From Candidatus Nitrosopumilus sp. (lineage in GTDB: Archaea > Thermoproteota > Nitrososphaeria > Nitrososphaerales > Nitrosopumilaceae): a stretch of DNA of 34,729 bases. Every line of letters begins with the position of its first letter. Positions within the stretch are counted from its first letter, which is position 1. Under the pieces are notes generated by a model that saw nothing but the letters and a program-made list of their open reading frames with translations, was not told the origin of the DNA and made no database searches. The stretch spans positions 1-34,729 of the forward strand of contig RKRY01000072.1 in assembly GCA_007571135.1 (NCBI GenBank). The letters run 5' to 3'. Shown here piece by piece: positions 1 to 6,735 of the stretch. The position numbers and the translations under genes were made by a program.

Positions 1-99
1 GTTCTTTTCTTAGGTGCTGTTCTTTTCTTAGGTGCTGTTCTTTTCTTAGGTGCTGTTCTTTTCTTAGGTGCTGTTCTTTTCTTAGGTGCTGTTCTTTTC
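1..99 (-). repeat. 18-bp coding tandem repeat (TAPKKR hexapeptide)
   Basis: Five complete, identical copies of gttcttttcttaggtgct plus half a sixth copy, continuing off the window edge. The unit is 18 bp, so copy-number changes stay in frame. On the minus strand it encodes TAPKKR. Perfect identity between copies implies recent expansion or homogenisation. The true copy number cannot be seen here. Confidence 0.95.
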
Positions 100-746
100 A
101 CCAGCTCCCTTTTAGCCAAAAATTCTTTTAATTTTGCAGATGCCTTGTCAAGTGCCTTTTGAGCAGATTCCTCAGATTTCAATCGCCTCTCCACTTCTTG
201 GGCAAACTTTTCAGCCGCCTTGTGACTAGCAATCATAGTTTCTCTTAGAGAAGGCTTTGATTTGGTGTATTTTTGAATATTTGATAAAATTTTCGATTTG
301 ATATCAGAAAAGTGTTCTTCCTCAGCAGAAATTTTTTTGGCAGTCTTTTGGCGATTTTTAATCTCCAATTCCAGTTCTGTCACATGATCATTTAGTGAGC
401 GTAATCTAGCCTCAGCATTTTGTCTTTCTTCAGAAGAATCCGCAAATTCAATCTCCTGTTGGGCTTGCTCAATAGATTCCTTTTCTCGTCCAAGCTTCTC
501 TTGGGCTCCAGCAATAAGCCTTTTGATACTTTCTAACTGAGATGTCTTTTGTGTCAATGCTGTAGAAACATCAGACATATTTTCGCGTTCATTCTCAATC
601 TTTCTATCAATAGCATTAAGGCCTGATGAGGAACGTCTCTTAGCAGTGCGGGTTTCTTTGAGTTGCCTTTCGGCTTTTTTACGTAATTGGATAGATTCTT
701 GTCTCTTTTGTCGTAGTTGAACTACCAGTTTTTCGAGGGATACCAC
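1..746 (-). CDS. Lysine-rich coiled-coil protein, C-terminus cut by window edge
   Basis: Not in the ORF track because its stop lies outside the window. Reading the minus strand from a GTG at 746 gives 248 open codons to the edge. The protein is almost entirely charged and heptad-like (start VVSLEKLVVQLRQKRQES), which suggests one long coiled coil. It then passes into a very basic tail of TAPKKR repeats. I recognise no catalytic domain. The frame stays open back to a TAA at 780-782 without ATG, so GTG is the likely start. The basic repeated tail recalls histone-H1-like or nucleic-acid-binding tails, but that role is inference. The protein at 9788 has a similar Lys/Ala/Arg composition. Real gene: fairly sure; function unknown. 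Confidence 0.75.
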   Translation of the reverse strand, partial: MVSLEKLVVQLRQKRQESIQLRKKAERQLKETRTAKRRSSSGLNAIDRKIENERENMSDVSTALTQKTSQLESIKRLIAGAQEKLGREKESIEQAQQEIEFADSSEERQNAEARLRSLNDHVTELELEIKNRQKTAKKISAEEEHFSDIKSKILSNIQKYTKSKPSLRETMIASHKAAEKFAQEVERRLKSEESAQKALDKASAKLKEFLAKRELVKRTAPKKRTAPKKRTAPKKRTAPKKRTAPKKR

Positions 747-853
747 GATAGAATTAAAGCAGAGGACTCGGTTAAGTTGTTAACATAATCAGGATTTGAC
801 TTACCAGTTAAGAAAATTGACTAATTTTGATCGCATAATATATACTGTCGAAC

Positions 854-971
854 ATATTATTTTTGGCAACAATGACTTTTTGGAGATAAACCTCAGGATA
901 TCTAGGCCACACAGCAGATCATACTATTTTCGACAACAATGATTTTCGGGTGATAAATCATGATATCCAGG
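854..971. repeat. Degenerate direct repeat, 67-bp period
   Basis: 854-906 and 921-971 align over about 50 bp with small gaps, sharing caacaatga, gataaa and gatatc-agg blocks. The gap between the copies is about 14 bp. The copies are clearly diverged, unlike the near-identical 36-37 bp duplications elsewhere. Could be an old tandem duplication. Confidence 0.5.
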
Positions 972-1099
972 TTATGCTTGCAGGTACGGATAAACTCTGA
1001 TATTGCGCTCATTGCATCGGCGTCCTCGTAATGCGTTGAGACCACCATTTTGCTTTAGCTGGTGCCAGTACTCCTCTCTGGCACTGAGATCCGGCGTTG

Positions 1100-1193
1100 C
1101 GTAGTGACTTGGTCTAAAATTGGAACACAATGAATAGCATTCTCTAGCCAAGTAGTCTGTCAAGATGTTCCAACATGTAACCTAAACACTACG
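1100..1193. mobile_element. MITE copy 1 (90-bp core flanked by CG)
   Basis: A 94-bp segment, 91/94 identical to 28046-28139. The ends form imperfect inverted repeats of about 28 bp: cgtagtgacttggtcta on the left, and the complement of the right end reads cgtagtgtctaggttta. Both arms continue to TTGGAACA. The right half (gtctgtcaagatg...cactacg) matches the right end of the IS630-type element at 34480, so the MITE is probably a deletion derivative mobilised by that family. It lies inside the transposase pseudogene. Removing TAGTG...CACTA plus one CG restores the reading LSVATPDLS. Confidence 0.85.
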
Positions 1194-1241
1194 ACTGACA
1201 GCGCGATTGCCATGATGGCGGGCTTGTCCTTTATGTATCTC

Positions 1242-1350
1242 CTGACCCAGTGCCGATATGCTGTGGCGTGTTGTCCATCTGTAGACGTGCGTGCAAACAC
1301 AAGCCCGTTTTGACTGACCCAGTGCCGATATGCTGTGGCGTGTTGTCCAT
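1242..1350. repeat. Repeat-spacer-repeat, 37 bp / 35 bp / 37 bp
   Basis: Identical 37-bp copies (starting ctgacccagtgccgatatg) at 1242-1278 and 1314-1350 enclose a unique 35-bp spacer at 1279-1313. The bases just outside differ, so the duplication has sharp ends. It lies in the transposase pseudogene, producing a doubled GQHATAYRHWV. Removing one copy plus spacer joins this to RRYIKDKPAIM, as expected for the family. Confidence 0.9.
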
Positions 1351-1527
1351 AGTATTGCGATCCTGCCAAACTAGCGGTGCAGTTCCTCAAGGAACTTGAT
1401 AAACGTGTCCTGATCAAACCTGTCGTACGTTCTGAACAGCGTGCACCCGTCTGCGGCAATGGCTCCAAGGACGCACCTCCTGTCTTCTGCCATTGTATTT
1501 TACAACCTGCGGCCTACCGACCATGCT

Positions 1528-1635
1528 CTGGTTCATGGGCCGTGATACTGCTAGGATTCTCCCTCATCTGCTGTCACACCATCTGCCACCGGAAACCAGC
1601 TGGTTCATGGGCCACGATACTGCTAGGATTCTCCC
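1528..1635. repeat. Repeat-spacer-repeat, 36 bp / 36 bp / 36 bp
   Basis: Copies at 1528-1563 and 1600-1635 (starting ctggttcatgggcc) match at 34 of 36 positions; the two differences are adjacent transitions (gt versus ac). The spacer at 1564-1599 is unique. It lies upstream in the same transposase pseudogene, doubling GRILAVS-PMNQ on the minus strand. Its period of 72 bp equals that of the neighbouring duplication, although the sequences are unrelated. Confidence 0.88.
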
Positions 1636-1689
1636 CCTTACGGTTGGATTCTTTTCGGCTTTGCGGGCCTAGAACAGGAGCGTGTGATC

Positions 1690-2240
1690 TTGCTGTACTA
1701 TATCCTGTCGTAACATGTTGGAATCAAAGAATGATAGTCGGGATTTTTGCCGAAATTATTATGAGCGGCAGTATATCTTGACAAATCCTCACCTGACCTT
1801 TCCACTTTGTGTGTATCTGTTTACCGCAGCTGTCTATCTTGATACTGTGCTGTCAACAGCATAGAAATCTCGTTTTGAACCGTCTTTGTCTTATACCATG
1901 ACCTGCTGCAGATCATCTGTGCGTTGAGATCTCGGATCCTTCTGAACATCACAGTATGCAGACACAGGTATGTCAGACATCATCGCAGAGGCATGCAGGC
2001 AAGTGTCCATACGGAATCTCATGAACATGATTATTGCAATGCAGGCAAACAACGAGTTTGCATACAGAAACGACGCGCCGTTCTTGCATTAGTTTACCTC
2101 TTTAACTCTTTCCTCCATCAGGCCGTTGGTGTGGCACAAGCATTTGCCTTAGTCAGCGTATTTTGCGTTGTCAGTGCGCACCAACCATACCTTAGAACGC
2201 TGTTCCAAATGTGTTTTGAGTGGAAAATCCTGTCCTGATA
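1690..2240. other. Unrecognised decayed sequence
   Basis: No intact gene in either direction. The minus strand has short protein-like runs (for example DPRSQRTDDLQQVMV and DKDGSKRDFYAVDSTVS) separated by stops, as in an old pseudogene. Near both ends are inverted blocks resembling the inner part of the MITE terminal repeats: acatgttggaa near 1714 and tgttccaaatgt near 2203. The segment may therefore be a second, older non-autonomous element. The plus-strand ORF at 1924 shows no family features and is not called. Confidence 0.35.
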
Positions 2241-2307
2241 GCAAAATTGCAGCAACCCATCATTTCTAGGCATGGCTGTGCGCCCACAGACTAGCATAAC
2301 ATCAATT

Positions 2308-2319
2308 TTTAAAAAATAT
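2308..2319 (+). promoter_or_regulatory. TATA-like box for the gene at 2335
   Basis: tttttaaaaaatatt lies about 20-27 bp upstream of the TTG at 2335, the right spacing for an archaeal leaderless transcript. No Shine-Dalgarno sequence is visible. Confidence 0.5.
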
Positions 2320-2334
2320 TAACAGATACAACAC

Positions 2335-2655
2335 TTGGAAAATGTGGAATTTCATCCAAAAGATTTGCCAGTTTCTAAAACTTATGATCTAAAAGATGAG
2401 AAAGACGCAAGCAATGCGGTTGCCGATATGGTAAAACTTGGGTTCAAAAATAGAAAAGACGGATTTAGAATTCTCATGCCAAAAGAAACAAAGCTTGCTA
2501 AAAGAATTGGATATGTTGTAACTACGGGAGTAACTCATGGTTTAAGGCAGGTCAGCGAAGAGAGAGACATCAGATATTGGACATATCATCATGACGGCGA
2601 TCATTATGCAATTGTATTGATTAGTAATTCAGTGCTAGCCGAATTAGGCTTTTGA
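2335..2655 (+). CDS. Conserved small protein of unknown function
   Basis: A 106-residue soluble protein, without membrane segments or a signal peptide. The second half has an alternating strand/helix pattern (RIGYVVTTGVTHGLRQV, then HYAIVLISNSVLAEL), suggesting a small alpha/beta fold. I do not recognise a family. The start is TTG at 2335, or GTG three codons later at 2344; a TATA-like box fits either as a leaderless start. It converges on the PAP2 gene, sharing 12 bp at the 3' ends. It sits just beyond the mobile-element graveyard, but its composition matches the core genes, so it is probably native. Confidence 0.75.
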   Translation: MENVEFHPKDLPVSKTYDLKDEKDASNAVADMVKLGFKNRKDGFRILMPKETKLAKRIGYVVTTGVTHGLRQVSEERDIRYWTYHHDGDHYAIVLISNSVLAELGF

Positions 2656-3312
2656 TTTATCGAAAATTTTGAACAGTTTTGTTCTTTGTGCCATTACTCC
2701 TGCCAGAAGTGCTCCAATTACTGTACCTCCAATTACATCCATAGGATAATGCTCCAAAACATAGAGCCTGCTAACTGAAATTAGTAGGGGATACAAGAAC
2801 ATCAAATATGCCCCATTGGGAAACCTTTGAGAGAGGGCATAGCCCAATATTATTGCAAAAATCATAGACCGTGCTGCGTGGCCGGATGGAAATGACGCAT
2901 CAAAGCCACCCTCACAAAACAGCGCAAAAGTATCTTTGCTCAGAGGTACAGGAAATGGCACAGCCTCATAGTCATAGACCGGCCGGTCACGGTCAACTCC
3001 ACATTTTATGTAGCCGGTCAGCAGAGTAGACAGGACTATCAGTATCATAATGGTAATTCCCACTCTTCTAGTCTTGGGGATAACTAGCGTCAAGATTCCA
3101 AATCCAAGCATCCACAAAGCCTCACCACTTTCAGTAATTGATTGCATCACAAAATCGGCCGTAGGATTTCCGGAAATTTCTGAGAAAAATTGAATTACGC
3201 TTTGATCAAAATTTTCAGTAATTTGATTGTATACTAGTGAAGTTAAAATTAAAAATAAGATGGTCAGTAAAACAAAAGAACGTGACCGTAAATCAAAAAT
3301 CCAGCTTTGCAA
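2644..3312 (-). CDS. PAP2-family membrane phosphatase
   Basis: A 222-residue integral membrane protein with about five or six hydrophobic segments. It carries the three phosphatidic-acid-phosphatase type 2 motifs in order: K103-x6-R110-P111, PSGH at 142-145 and SR-x5-H-x3-D at 181-192 (ending HYPMD). The PSGH and last-motif histidines are the expected acid/base and nucleophile pair on the outer membrane face. Family members remove phosphate from lipid phosphates, isoprenoid diphosphates or other phosphomonoesters. In archaea an isoprenyl-phosphate role is plausible but the substrate cannot be read from sequence. Convergent with the small gene at 2335; divergent from pgk. Confidence 0.9.
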   Translation of the reverse strand: MQSWIFDLRSRSFVLLTILFLILTSLVYNQITENFDQSVIQFFSEISGNPTADFVMQSITESGEALWMLGFGILTLVIPKTRRVGITIMILIVLSTLLTGYIKCGVDRDRPVYDYEAVPFPVPLSKDTFALFCEGGFDASFPSGHAARSMIFAIILGYALSQRFPNGAYLMFLYPLLISVSRLYVLEHYPMDVIGGTVIGALLAGVMAQRTKLFKIFDKSKA

Positions 3313-3418
3313 CTAACTAGCCCTCAAGTACGTATCTTTTAACTTTAACATTAGATAAATTTTCAGATTTGGTCGCAGCTTTTGTTTTATCCTCACAAAA
3401 TAATTCTGATCGACTCAA

Positions 3419-3427
3419 AGAATTTAA
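3419..3427 (+). promoter_or_regulatory. TATA-like box for pgk
   Basis: An agaatttaacc-type AT box is centred about 27 bp upstream of the GTG at 3450. The spacing supports this GTG as a leaderless start rather than the longer ORF beginning at 3369. Confidence 0.45.
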
Positions 3428-3449
3428 CCGAGTGCACAATAGGAAATGC

Positions 3450-4661
3450 GTGAATGTACTCACGCTAGACGATTTTGACTTAAAGGGTAATACTGTTTTT
3501 TTGAGAGTAGACATGAATTGTCCAATAGACCCTGATACAATGGAAATATCCGGCATCAAGCGAATTGAAGAGGCAACCAAGACCTTAAAATCACTAAAGG
3601 ATGCCAAGGTTGTAGTTGCTTCCCACCAAGGGAGAGTTGGAAATAACGAGTACACCGGGATGGACAAACATGCAGAGGTCCTAGAGAAACTGATGAATAA
3701 AAAAATAAAGTACGTCGAAGATGTCATTGGCGAAGCTGCGCAAAACGCAATAAAGAATTTGGACGACGGGGACATTCTGCTATTAGACAACCTAAGGCTA
3801 TGCGCAGAAGAAAATTATGAATTTACACCAGAGGATGCTGCAAAAACCATGATGGTTTCAAGACTGTCCAAACTTTTTGATCTTTGCGTATTAGATTCAT
3901 TTCCAAGCGCACACAGATCTCACCCATCCATAGTAGGCTTCCCCCAAGTTCTCCCTGCTTGCGCGGGCAGAATTGTTGAGAGAGAAGTCAGAAACCTTGA
4001 TGAAATCATGACAGTTGCAAAGGCGCCGCACGTAATTGTCTTAGGCGGATCCAAGGTTCCAGACAGATTAGAGGCAATTAAACTACTAATTCAAAACGGT
4101 CGTGCAGACCACGTTTTACTTACCGGAGTAATAGGAAGCGTATTCATGCGTGCCCAGGCCAGGATAAAGTCATCTCTGGACATCAAAAGAGAAGAGGAAG
4201 TAGTGGCAAAAGCACACACCCTGATTGGGGAATATCCAGACATCTTCGCAACGCCTGTTGACATTGCAATTGACAAAGATGGAGAAAGAGTCGAGATGGA
4301 TGTCAGAGAGATGGGCAGGGGTGACAAAATTTACGACTTGGGACCAAAGACCGTAGAATACTATTCAAAATTGATTGCAGGTGCCGGAACTGTATTCATT
4401 AGTGGGCCTGCAGGGTTTTTTGAAAGAGAAAATTTCAGTTATGGAACCAAAGAATTGCTAAATTCTGTCGCAAATTCAATGGCAACAACAATTGTCAGTG
4501 GAGGACACCTAACAACAGCATTAAAACAGCAGGGTTTGGCAGATAGGATCAATCATATAAGTACCTCGGGCGGAGCTTTGGTATTATACCTAACAGGGAA
4601 AAAATTACCGATGATAAAAGCTTTGGAGGATGCCGCGATAAAACACAGAACTAAAGACTAG
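3450..4661 (+). CDS. pgk: Phosphoglycerate kinase
   Basis: Interconverts 3-phosphoglycerate plus ATP and 1,3-bisphosphoglycerate plus ADP. In an autotrophic archaeon it would mainly run in the gluconeogenic direction. The N-domain opens TLDDFDLKGNTVFLRVDMN, the classic PGK start. Further on are HRSHPSIVGFP, the GGSKVPDRLEAI stretch that opens the nucleotide-binding domain, FISGPAGFFE and the terminal STSGGALVLYLTGKKLP. The track ORF starts at a TTG at 3369, but homology begins just after the GTG at 3450, which gives 403 residues, normal for archaeal PGK; another GTG lies at 3432. The 3' end overlaps the convergent zinc-ribbon gene by 11 bp. Confidence 0.95.
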   Translation: MNVLTLDDFDLKGNTVFLRVDMNCPIDPDTMEISGIKRIEEATKTLKSLKDAKVVVASHQGRVGNNEYTGMDKHAEVLEKLMNKKIKYVEDVIGEAAQNAIKNLDDGDILLLDNLRLCAEENYEFTPEDAAKTMMVSRLSKLFDLCVLDSFPSAHRSHPSIVGFPQVLPACAGRIVEREVRNLDEIMTVAKAPHVIVLGGSKVPDRLEAIKLLIQNGRADHVLLTGVIGSVFMRAQARIKSSLDIKREEEVVAKAHTLIGEYPDIFATPVDIAIDKDGERVEMDVREMGRGDKIYDLGPKTVEYYSKLIAGAGTVFISGPAGFFERENFSYGTKELLNSVANSMATTIVSGGHLTTALKQQGLADRINHISTSGGALVLYLTGKKLPMIKALEDAAIKHRTKD

Positions 4662-4998
4662 ATTCGCATGAAGGATTGGGGCACACCCGTCTTTCAGAGG
4701 AACCAAGATGAATATCGCTATTGCAGGCATTACAATGTAACTGCTCAATTGGATCAAAGAGCTTAAGCCAGATGGTGGTAAAATTCTGGGCTATGTTTCT
4801 TGCAAGTCTTAAATCACATATTTCATTTATGAATGGTTCAGTGTCATCAATGATCCAGGCAGGATCAACATCACCGTTTGATTTTAAAATTTCAAATATC
4901 TCATCGTTTGTAAATTTTGTATCCACATCGTTGAATCTTTCAAAGATTATCTTTCGAATTTGTAATGCAATTGGTGTTGCGGGCGTGAAATCACTCAT
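4651..4998 (-). CDS. Zinc-ribbon protein at the end of the suf operon
   Basis: A 115-residue protein. A helical N-terminal part (IALQIRKIIFERFNDVDTKF onward) precedes a C-terminal zinc ribbon: HCNACNSDI then CPNPSCESSL, a CxxC plus CxxxxC pair about 20 residues apart. It begins one base after the sufU stop, so it is almost certainly co-transcribed as the last suf gene. The function is unknown; a role as regulator, scaffold partner or metal-handling accessory is inference from position. It is not a canonical SufT, SufE or SufA. Its 3' end overlaps pgk convergently. Confidence 0.8.
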   Translation of the reverse strand: MSDFTPATPIALQIRKIIFERFNDVDTKFTNDEIFEILKSNGDVDPAWIIDDTEPFINEICDLRLARNIAQNFTTIWLKLFDPIEQLHCNACNSDIHLGSSERRVCPNPSCESSL

Positions 4999-4999
4999 G

Positions 5000-5443
5000 C
5001 TAGTACAGATTTGCCGCCTCGTCTTTTAATTTGTCTAAATCTTTGGCATCTTTGAGATGTTTGCCAAGGTACGTATACAAAGCAGACTTCAGGACTTTAA
5101 GAGAGAGTAACGCACATTTGATTCGAACTGCCTGGAGGTGTTCTAATCCTAATTCGCTCAAAACGTCATTTTTCCCAATATTTCGAACCTCATCAAGACT
5201 CTTACCCTTGGCAATTTCAGTAAGAATAGAAGAGCATGCCATACAGATTGCGCATCCTTTTCCATGGAATTTGATGTCGCTGACCCTGTTTTCGTCAATT
5301 TTCATATCAATGTCGATGCTGTCTCCACACAGTGGATTTGCGTCATGAAAGGTCACATCATGATCCTTAATTTCCCCATAGTTGACCGGGTTTCTTGAAT
5401 AGTCAACAATCATTTCGTGATAAATGTCAGCATTACTGCTCAT
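5000..5443 (-). CDS. sufU: SufU/IscU-type Fe-S scaffold or sulfur acceptor
   Basis: A 147-residue cytosolic protein with the U-type fold signatures: NPLCGD (C39 with D41), GKGCAICMACSS (C64, plus C67 and C70) and RIKCALL (C110). C39, D41, C64 and C110 are the expected zinc or cluster ligands. Such proteins accept persulfide sulfur from the cysteine desulfurase SufS and pass it to the SufBCD scaffold, or build clusters themselves. The start overlaps the sufS stop by 4 bp (ATGA), indicating translational coupling. Length is normal for SufU. Whether it acts as a zinc-dependent sulfurtransferase or a true scaffold cannot be settled from sequence. Confidence 0.93.
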   Translation of the reverse strand: MSSNADIYHEMIVDYSRNPVNYGEIKDHDVTFHDANPLCGDSIDIDMKIDENRVSDIKFHGKGCAICMACSSILTEIAKGKSLDEVRNIGKNDVLSELGLEHLQAVRIKCALLSLKVLKSALYTYLGKHLKDAKDLDKLKDEAANLY

Positions 5444-6735
5444 AGTTTGAATACCCTCGCTACTTTATTTAAGGAATCAATCAATACGTCAACGTCTTCT
5501 TTTGTGTTGTAAATGTAAAAGCTGACTCTGGAGGTTGCTGCAACATCTAGCCTCTCCATCAATACCTGCGCACAATGATGTCCGGATCTGACAGCAATTC
5601 CTTCGTCATCAATAATTTGTGCCACATCATGCGGATGAACATCAGCAAAATTAAATGAAATTACGCCGCCCCTTTTGGAAATATCCCTTGTTCCGTAAAT
5701 GCAAAGTCCTTTAACCTTAGATAATTCCTCAATCGCATATCTTGTTAATTCAATTTCATGCTTTCGCACATTATCCATTCCAATTTTTGCAAGATAATCA
5801 ATAGCCGCTCCAAATCCGATGACATCTGCAATGTTAGGGGTCCCCGCCTCAAACTTGTATGGCAAATCATTCCATGTCGCCTCATACTTGTGGACTTCCC
5901 GAATCATATCTCCGCCCCCATGAAACGGATTCATTGTTTCAAGAATTGATTTTCGTACCCATAAGGCGCCAATTCCTGTAGGTCCTAACATCTTATGGCC
6001 TGAAAATGCAAAGAAATCACATTCAAGTTTTTCTAAATCAACTTTCATGTGAGGTACTGCTTGAGCGCCATCGATCATAGTGGGCACATCGGCCGCTTTG
6101 CATTTGCTAACAATCGTTCTAGCATCGGTAATGGTTCCCATAACATTTGACATCAAACTAAAGGTGACTAGTTTGACTCTTCCAGTTGCCAAAAACCTGT
6201 CAAGATCATCTAAAATGAGTTCGCCATTGTCATCCATTCTAATGTATTCAATTTTCGCTCTTTTTTCCCGGGCAAGTAGTTGCCATGGGACGATATTGCT
6301 GTGGTGTTCGTACTCAGTTGTTACGACAATATCACCCTCTTTGACATGTGATCTCCCCCAGGCATATGCAACTAGATTAATTGCTTCAGTGGTGCCTCTA
6401 ACAAAAATTACTTCTTGTCGGTTTTGAACATTTACAAAATGTGCAATTTTATCCCTTGTAGATTCATAGGCCTCGGTTGCTTCTTCAGCTAGCGCATATA
6501 CTGCCCTGTGAATATTTGCATTACGATTTCTATAATAATCAACTATGGAGTCGATTACTTGGTTTGGTTTTTGGGTAGTCGAAGCATTATCAAGGTAGAC
6601 TAGCGGTTTGTTTTTCCTAACAGTCCTTTGAAGAATTGGAAAGTCTCTTCGTAGATCTTCAAATGATGCTTCTATGCTTTGCAGGGATTTCCAACTCCAG
6701 TCATCGGTATTTGTAATGCTGCTCAATTTCAGCAT
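5440..6735 (-). CDS. sufS: Cysteine desulfurase SufS
   Basis: A PLP enzyme that takes sulfur from cysteine as enzyme-bound persulfide for Fe-S assembly. Features in order: YLDNASTTQKP near the N-terminus; EYEHHSN in the PLP pocket; IDGAQAVPH with the PLP-contacting Asp; FSGHKMLGPTG containing the Schiff-base lysine; RSGHHCAQ, the short catalytic-cysteine loop typical of group II (SufS-type) enzymes. The track ORF reaches 6801, deep into sufD. I prefer the ATG at 6735 (about 431 residues), which still overlaps the sufD 3' end by about 35 bp. It couples to sufU by a 4-bp overlap. Confidence 0.95.
   Translation of the reverse strand: MLKLSSITNTDDWSWKSLQSIEASFEDLRRDFPILQRTVRKNKPLVYLDNASTTQKPNQVIDSIVDYYRNRNANIHRAVYALAEEATEAYESTRDKIAHFVNVQNRQEVIFVRGTTEAINLVAYAWGRSHVKEGDIVVTTEYEHHSNIVPWQLLAREKRAKIEYIRMDDNGELILDDLDRFLATGRVKLVTFSLMSNVMGTITDARTIVSKCKAADVPTMIDGAQAVPHMKVDLEKLECDFFAFSGHKMLGPTGIGALWVRKSILETMNPFHGGGDMIREVHKYEATWNDLPYKFEAGTPNIADVIGFGAAIDYLAKIGMDNVRKHEIELTRYAIEELSKVKGLCIYGTRDISKRGGVISFNFADVHPHDVAQIIDDEGIAVRSGHHCAQVLMERLDVAATSRVSFYIYNTKEDVDVLIDSLNKVARVFKL

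Larger units (their letters stand above)
972..1640 (-). pseudogene. Decayed IS630-family transposase, interrupted
   Basis: The minus strand shows pieces of one DDE transposase in changing frames. From 1493 it reads VLGAIAADG, then FIKFLEELHR followed by an in-frame TAG. About 30 bp on, a one-base shift yields MDNTPQH, the second catalytic Asp block. Next comes RRYIKDKPAIMAIALSV, then after the MITE at 1100-1193 ATPDLSAREEYWHQLKQNG, the third acidic block, ending at a stop at 972. Further upstream WPMNQ and MVGRPQVVKYNG look like the first part of the DDE domain. Frameshifts, a nonsense codon, a MITE and two local duplications rule out function. The N-terminal HTH region was not found. The family call rests on motif order; the exact upstream limit is uncertain. 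Confidence 0.72.
747..2334. other. Gene-poor region of decayed mobile DNA
   Basis: About 1.6 kb without an intact gene. It holds a degenerate direct repeat (854-971), an IS630-type transposase pseudogene on the minus strand (972 to about 1640), a 90-bp MITE inside it (1100-1193), two repeat-spacer-repeat duplications (1242-1350 and 1528-1635), and about 600 bp of unrecognised decayed sequence (1690-2240). The ORFs listed by the track here are fragments or shadows. Local GC looks higher than in the flanking genes, which fits a foreign origin. Confidence 0.7.

Noticed and set aside
1242-1350. CRISPR array
   Set aside because: Repeat and spacer sizes fit CRISPR, but there are only two repeats per locus, the repeats differ between loci, they come from the local coding sequence, and no cas genes or leader are present. 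Called repeat-spacer-repeat duplications instead.
1377-1781. 134-aa plus-strand ORF
   Set aside because: Antisense to the IS630 transposase pseudogene; its internal repeat (VILLGFS twice) merely reflects the 36-bp duplication.
1924-2238. 104-aa plus-strand ORF as a gene
   Set aside because: No motifs, no promoter at the right distance, composition of random translation, in decayed mobile DNA.
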